This document shows, piece by piece, positions 60,644 through 64,000 of a stretch of DNA of 64,000 nt (positions are counted from its first letter, which is position 1; every line of letters begins with the position of its first letter). The notes beneath the pieces were generated by a model, which ran no database searches, was not told where the DNA came from, and was given only the letters and a program-made list of their open reading frames with translations. Origin of the DNA: Bacillus_BD sp963765265 (GTDB lineage Bacteria; Bacillota; Bacilli; Bacillales; Cytobacillaceae). Location: contig CAVXVN010000019.1 of the NCBI GenBank assembly GCA_963765265.1, forward strand, positions 39,081-103,080. Direction: 5' to 3'. The position numbers and the translations under genes are program-made.

Positions 60644-60715
60644 TGTTAATATAAAGGAGAATTCTAAATGGGAGAATTCTAGAAGATTATTTTATATGGG
60701 AGAGGGGAATTAGTT

Positions 60716-60889
60716 ATGGAAATTTTTTGCGTTAAATGTAAAGTTGATTTTAAAGATGAGGATCCAGTAGTTTTAGACATTATGAGTAGGGTCACACATG
60801 AAGATTGTTTTGATGACAATCCTGGTTTCATCACTACTTCAGGAACATACAAAGAAATTTCAGAATCATATGCGAATTTAGTTGACTAA
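60716..60889 (+). CDS. small CxxC protein, unknown
   Basis: A 57-residue protein beginning MEIFCVKCKVDFKDEDPVVL, then IMSRVTHEDCFDDNPGFITTSGTYKEI. The N-terminal CVKC and the later THEDC (His, Cys) could form a small zinc site. GAGAGGGGAATTAGTT precedes ATG, and a strong terminator follows. It is too short for standard ORF cut-offs. The cre-like site upstream suggests carbon-source control. Family not recognised. Confidence 0.72.
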   Translation: MEIFCVKCKVDFKDEDPVVLDIMSRVTHEDCFDDNPGFITTSGTYKEISESYANLVD

Positions 60890-60935
60890 TATCTTTAATT
60901 ATTTTTTGCTTTATTTTAAATATCTCTAATAGTAA

Positions 60936-60968
60936 AGCCAGGTGTTCTATAAAGAATACCTGGCCTTT
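60936..60968 (+). terminator. terminator of the CxxC gene
   Basis: GCCAGGTGTTC and GAATACCTGGC (one mismatch) with a 5-base loop, followed by CTTTTC. Confidence 0.8.
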
Positions 60969-61008
60969 TCAATTACACATAACTCCATTTCTATTAAATA
61001 CATTAAAT

Positions 61009-61440
61009 CTATTTTGTTAAGTTTGCTCTTCTATATTGATATTGCTTCCATTGAAATAGGATAAAACAACCAATACAAAAACCTAAGATCGCTACGAATG
61101 CAGCTATGGCAACGATTATGGTAAAGACGTAACCCACAGTATTCCACCCAAACAGAAAACTTAGAAATCCAGCTCCCAAGCAGAAAACGGCAATTTTTTG
61201 ATTAAACTGCTGTTGTTCCCAATCCTCAGGAATATAGCTCTCCTTAGGCTTCTTTAGAAATTGTTTTGCGAATTGCATAATAGGATTATAACCAAATGCT
61301 ACTCCGGATAGTCCTGCAATAAATGGAATCAATAAAAACCACGGGCTGCCTGTAATCCAAGTTAGTACGACGCTTACGACAATCACCCATTGATTCGTTT
61401 TAACAAGTGGACGCGGAATCGAACGAATATTTTTAGACAT
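61009..61440 (-). CDS. DUF4395-family membrane protein
   Basis: A 143-residue membrane protein with four helices. The start SIPRPLVKTNQWVIVVSVVL and the middle GYNPIMQFAKQFLKKPKESYIPEDWEQQQFNQKIAV match DUF4395, and the last helix holds GFCIGCFILFQW with a C-x-x-C. Relatives are often encoded with thioredoxin or rhodanese-like genes, hinting at thiol or sulfur chemistry, but no such neighbour is here. Start at 61440 follows GGAAAGG; the six-codon longer frame is not supported. Confidence 0.82.
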   Translation of the reverse strand: MSKNIRSIPRPLVKTNQWVIVVSVVLTWITGSPWFLLIPFIAGLSGVAFGYNPIMQFAKQFLKKPKESYIPEDWEQQQFNQKIAVFCLGAGFLSFLFGWNTVGYVFTIIVAIAAFVAILGFCIGCFILFQWKQYQYRRANLTK

Positions 61441-61686
61441 AAATACCAACCTTTCCAATTGGATTTATTTATTTCTTTTCATTCTATTACTATATGCAGA
61501 TTTGCACAGTATTTTGCCTCTTATTATTCGATTGGATTTTAATCAAATTCTTGACCATCCGAAACTTTGTTTTTTTTGAATACCACTTAAAATATTCCAT
61601 TTTAGATGATTGAATTTTACAAAGTATCGAAATTGAATCATAATAATAGATATCAGATATTTTATTTTTGAAAGGAAAAGTCAAAT

Positions 61687-62897
61687 ATGCAAAATGCAAA
61701 AAGTATAGAAAGTATGGAACTCCCTGTTTTAAGAAATATTAATCGTAGTACCTTTATTTTATTTTGGACTGGTTTAGTTGTTTTATGTTCTTTATATGTG
61801 ACAATCCCACTATTATCAGTCTTCGCTTCCACATATGACCTTTCAGCTAGTCAAGCTGCATGGGCAGGTAGTACATTTTCATTTTCATTCGCAGTGGGCT
61901 GTTTATTTTTTGGTGCCATTTCGGATCGCTACGGAAAAAAGAAAGTAATGGTTATTGGTTTATTCTGTTTATCCATTGTGACATTTCTTGTTGGATTAAC
62001 GAACAGTTTCAATCAACTTCTTATTCTTAGGGGGATTCAAGGAGCTACTGCGGCAACCTTTTCACCTGTAGCCCTCACCTATATCAGACTCATGTTCCAG
62101 ACGAAAAAGAAAGTCACAACAATTGGAATTATAGCTCTGGATTTTTAATTGCTGGAATTGTAGGCCAACTCATAAGCACTTTAATCGAATCCACCTTTAA
62201 CTGGAATATGGTTTTTTATTTTTTTAGCATCATCTATCTCATCACAACTATACTCCTTTGTTCATCATTTTACCAACTGATCGCATTAAACAAGAAAATA
62301 AAGATATTTTTGCGGTCGTAAAGAAATTTATTCTACCTTTCAAGCAAAATACACTTATTTTATGTAACAGTATCGGTGTAATGGTATGCTTTCATTTGTA
62401 GGTATGTACACTGCTTTTAGGTCATTATTCGAATGCTACTTTTCATTTTAACGATCAAGAAATCTTCTATGTCCGAGCAGTGGGGATTTTTGGCATGGTT
62501 TTATCTCCATTAACCGGAAGATTTGTTCAAAAGTTTGGAATGAACAAGGTATTAACTACTGGACTTCTCTGTGCAGTATTGGCCTCCTCTTATGGGATTC
62601 CATAATCATTTATGGATCATCATTTTGATGAGCATCCTCTTTGTTTGTGGCATCGCTATTGTTGTGCCTTCGATGCACTTGTTGGACAATTATGGGGGAA
62701 ATGAAAAAGGAATAGCTACTTCTGTTTACACCTTCATTTTGTTCATTGGAGCAAGTATGGGCTGCTTCCGCCTTCTTATCTTGCAAACAGGAAATACATC
62801 TCTACCTTTTTGTTTTTGGTTGTTTACTAACAATTGGACTATTTCTTTCAACGATTATCCATTCTTTGATCAGAAAGAACAACTCATTTCCATATAA
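61687..62897 (+). pseudogene. MFS transporter with multiple frameshifts
   Basis: Fragments in changing phase reconstruct one ~400-residue MFS exporter of the AraJ/YnfM type. The first 150 residues are intact: STFILFWTGLVVLCSLYVTI, LFFGAISDRYGKKKVMVIGL (motif A) and LRGIQGATAATFSPVALTYI. The frame is lost near 62140 (SSGFLIAGIVGQLIST continues in another phase), again near 62260 and 62400, and the last part (from 62571) has the C-terminal helices. At least three or four indels are present. AGGAAAAG precedes the ATG. It is non-functional as written. Confidence 0.82.
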
Positions 62898-62947
62898 ACT
62901 CCTGATGTAGAGGAACGAAACAGAGTTTGTTTTCGCATTTTCATCGA

Positions 62948-62991
62948 AAAAACTCGCATAAAATGATGATCATTTTATGCGAGTTTTTTCC
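62948..62991. terminator. bidirectional terminator between MFS gene and uvsE
   Basis: AAAAAACTCGCATAAAATGA and its mirror ATTTTATGCGAGTTTTTT form a long, nearly perfect stem between convergent genes. Confidence 0.85.
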
Positions 62992-62994
62992 TAT

Positions 62995-63968
62995 TCATTT
63001 TAAACAAAAAGAGGAAGCATCAATCGTTTCAACATATCCCTTTTTGGATGTCTTCCATTAATTTGAAAAGCGCTTCATCTTTTCTCTTTGCCTCAATCAT
63101 GCAATTGATTTAAACTGTTCACTCCCCTTGACCTCTTTTAAGAATTTGAAAAACATATCGACGTCTACAAAATCAGAATGATGTCGAAACTCTTTCTGGC
63201 TTCGACTGGATATGTGCACTTCTTGTAACGGGAAGAGGAGAATCAATAAATCACACTGTTGCACAACACGATCCCAATGGTCTTCCCAATTGACATGACG
63301 ATGATGTGCAAGGTGATGATGATAATCAAAAACCAGCGGTATCCCTATTTTTTCACATAAATAAAGAGTATCCTCTAAGGTAAAAGAAGTGTCATCATTT
63401 TCTAGCATGATCATTTTTCAATGGCTCGTGGAATTACCATCCAGTTGTCAACAAATCATTCGTTGGAGTTAACTTCCGTCTCCTTATAATTCCCCCCCAC
63501 ATGCATGACACAGCGATGTGTAGAATCAATGCCCATCCCCTTTAATAATAAATAATGCATTTGTAGCGTTTTGATAGAATTTTAAAATGTGTTTTTGTAA
63601 GGAATTAATAAGAACAAAGTGATCCGGATGAAAGTCAATCCTTATGTCATTTTTTTTAGCAAAATCCCCCACTTCACGAAGCATCTCATCTAAAGGCTCC
63701 ATATAATTCAAATGAGAAACTACCTCATGATTTGCTAATGGAATCAGTCGAGAGGTCAATGGATGAATTTGAATATCAGAAGCCGCATTATGTTTTCGTC
63801 GTCTCAGTGTATTTTGTAAATTCATTAGTGAGATCAGTTATTGATCTACGAATGGCAGCTTCGCAGATTTTATTTTCTCAAATTGAGTAAACGTCATGGT
63901 TTTCAATAGGGAATGCATTTTTCAGTTCCATACTCATAGCTACATAGCCAAGACGAAATAATTGTCAT
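62995..63968 (-). pseudogene. uvsE: UV damage endonuclease UvsE with multiple frameshifts
   Basis: Fragments reconstruct UvsE, a TIM-barrel endonuclease that nicks DNA 5' of UV photoproducts. The start (63968, GAGGTGG-ATG) gives RLGYVAMSMELKNA after one early shift. Then come NTLRRRKHNAASDIQIHPLT and EVGDFAKKNDIRIDFHPDHFVL (63825-63526), ENDDTSFTLEDTLYLCEKIG and FDYHHHLAHH (63414-63097), and the tail MIEAKRKDEALFKLMEDIQK then VETIDASSF ending at 62995. Metal ligands (His, Glu, Asp) remain visible. At least four indels disrupt it. Confidence 0.82.
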
Positions 63969-64000
63969 TTTTCCACCTCAATGTCTATATCCATTTTTCA

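Larger units (their letters stand above)
59684..60715. other. 1-kb intergenic region
   Basis: The longest gene-free stretch. Contents seen: a leftward terminator (ACCCTC/GAGGGT, 59759-59782), a hairpin AGCTATACTA/TAGTATGGCT near 59852-59880, and two cre-like sites (listed). A rightward 64-codon frame from 60231 has no ribosome binding site. It may hold a decayed gene or a regulatory RNA. Confidence 0.5.

Overview
The window looks like chromosome from a spore-forming, low-GC Gram-positive bacterium of the family Bacillaceae. Evidence: AT-rich DNA, strong GGAGG-type ribosome binding sites, frequent TTG and GTG starts, many hairpin-plus-T-run terminators, a comQXPA quorum-sensing locus, sigI-rsgI, a SinI-like anti-repressor, and many small Bacillus-type proteins (YkuS, YhfH, YppF, YrdB and IDEAL types). 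No rRNA, tRNA, CRISPR array, prophage or intact insertion sequence was seen. The species cannot be named from the sequence alone.

Layout. 0-9 kb: lipoprotein 5'-nucleotidase, UMF1-type transporter, a HTH/coiled-coil/J-domain protein, a fabI-maoC-CoA-transferase operon, ykuS. 9-12 kb: a divergent MarR/CarD pair whose two promoters share one palindrome, then a ZTP riboswitch with terminator ahead of serA. 12-21 kb: ferritin, an IDEAL-domain gene behind a Fur-like box, a radical SAM/SPASM protein, a split lipid kinase, a PAS-PAS-GGDEF-hemerythrin protein and a split EAL protein. 21.6-25.8 kb: comQ-comX-comP-comA with a hairpin terminator between comX and comP. 26-31.6 kb: RraA-family protein, HExxH membrane protein, cytochrome c lipoprotein, CAP protein, and gene remnants lying against small hairpin repeats. 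31.7-34.6 kb: a methionine/cysteine-rich microprotein and an ftsZ far from any division cluster. 34.7-41.7 kb: a PadR operon with two frameshifted membrane genes, Tat-type phosphoesterase, CDF transporter, Cof-type HAD phosphatase. 42-50 kb: phospholipase A2-like protein, two BC1872-type paralogues flanking an EAL-HDOD gene, CBS protein, a BenE transporter divergent from a MocR regulator. 50-53 kb: SinI-like gene and sigI-rsgI with 39-bp tandem repeats. 54-64 kb: three genes with several indels each (phoX, an MFS gene, uvsE), tatA, small spore-type genes, HIT and alkyltransferase-like proteins, an EamA transporter.

Connections. Secondary-messenger genes (one GGDEF, two EAL), cell-density signalling (ComQXPA) and envelope stress (SigI-RsgI) suggest a lifestyle-switching region. 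Three phosphoesterases (5'-nucleotidase, Tat-type metallophosphoesterase, broken phoX beside tatA) suggest phosphate scavenging. Two families of short dispersed repeats run through the window; one supplies the final codons of two genes, and both lie beside gene remnants. At least seven genes carry frameshifts, so either this genome is losing genes or parts of the assembly contain indel errors. The sequence alone cannot decide between these.
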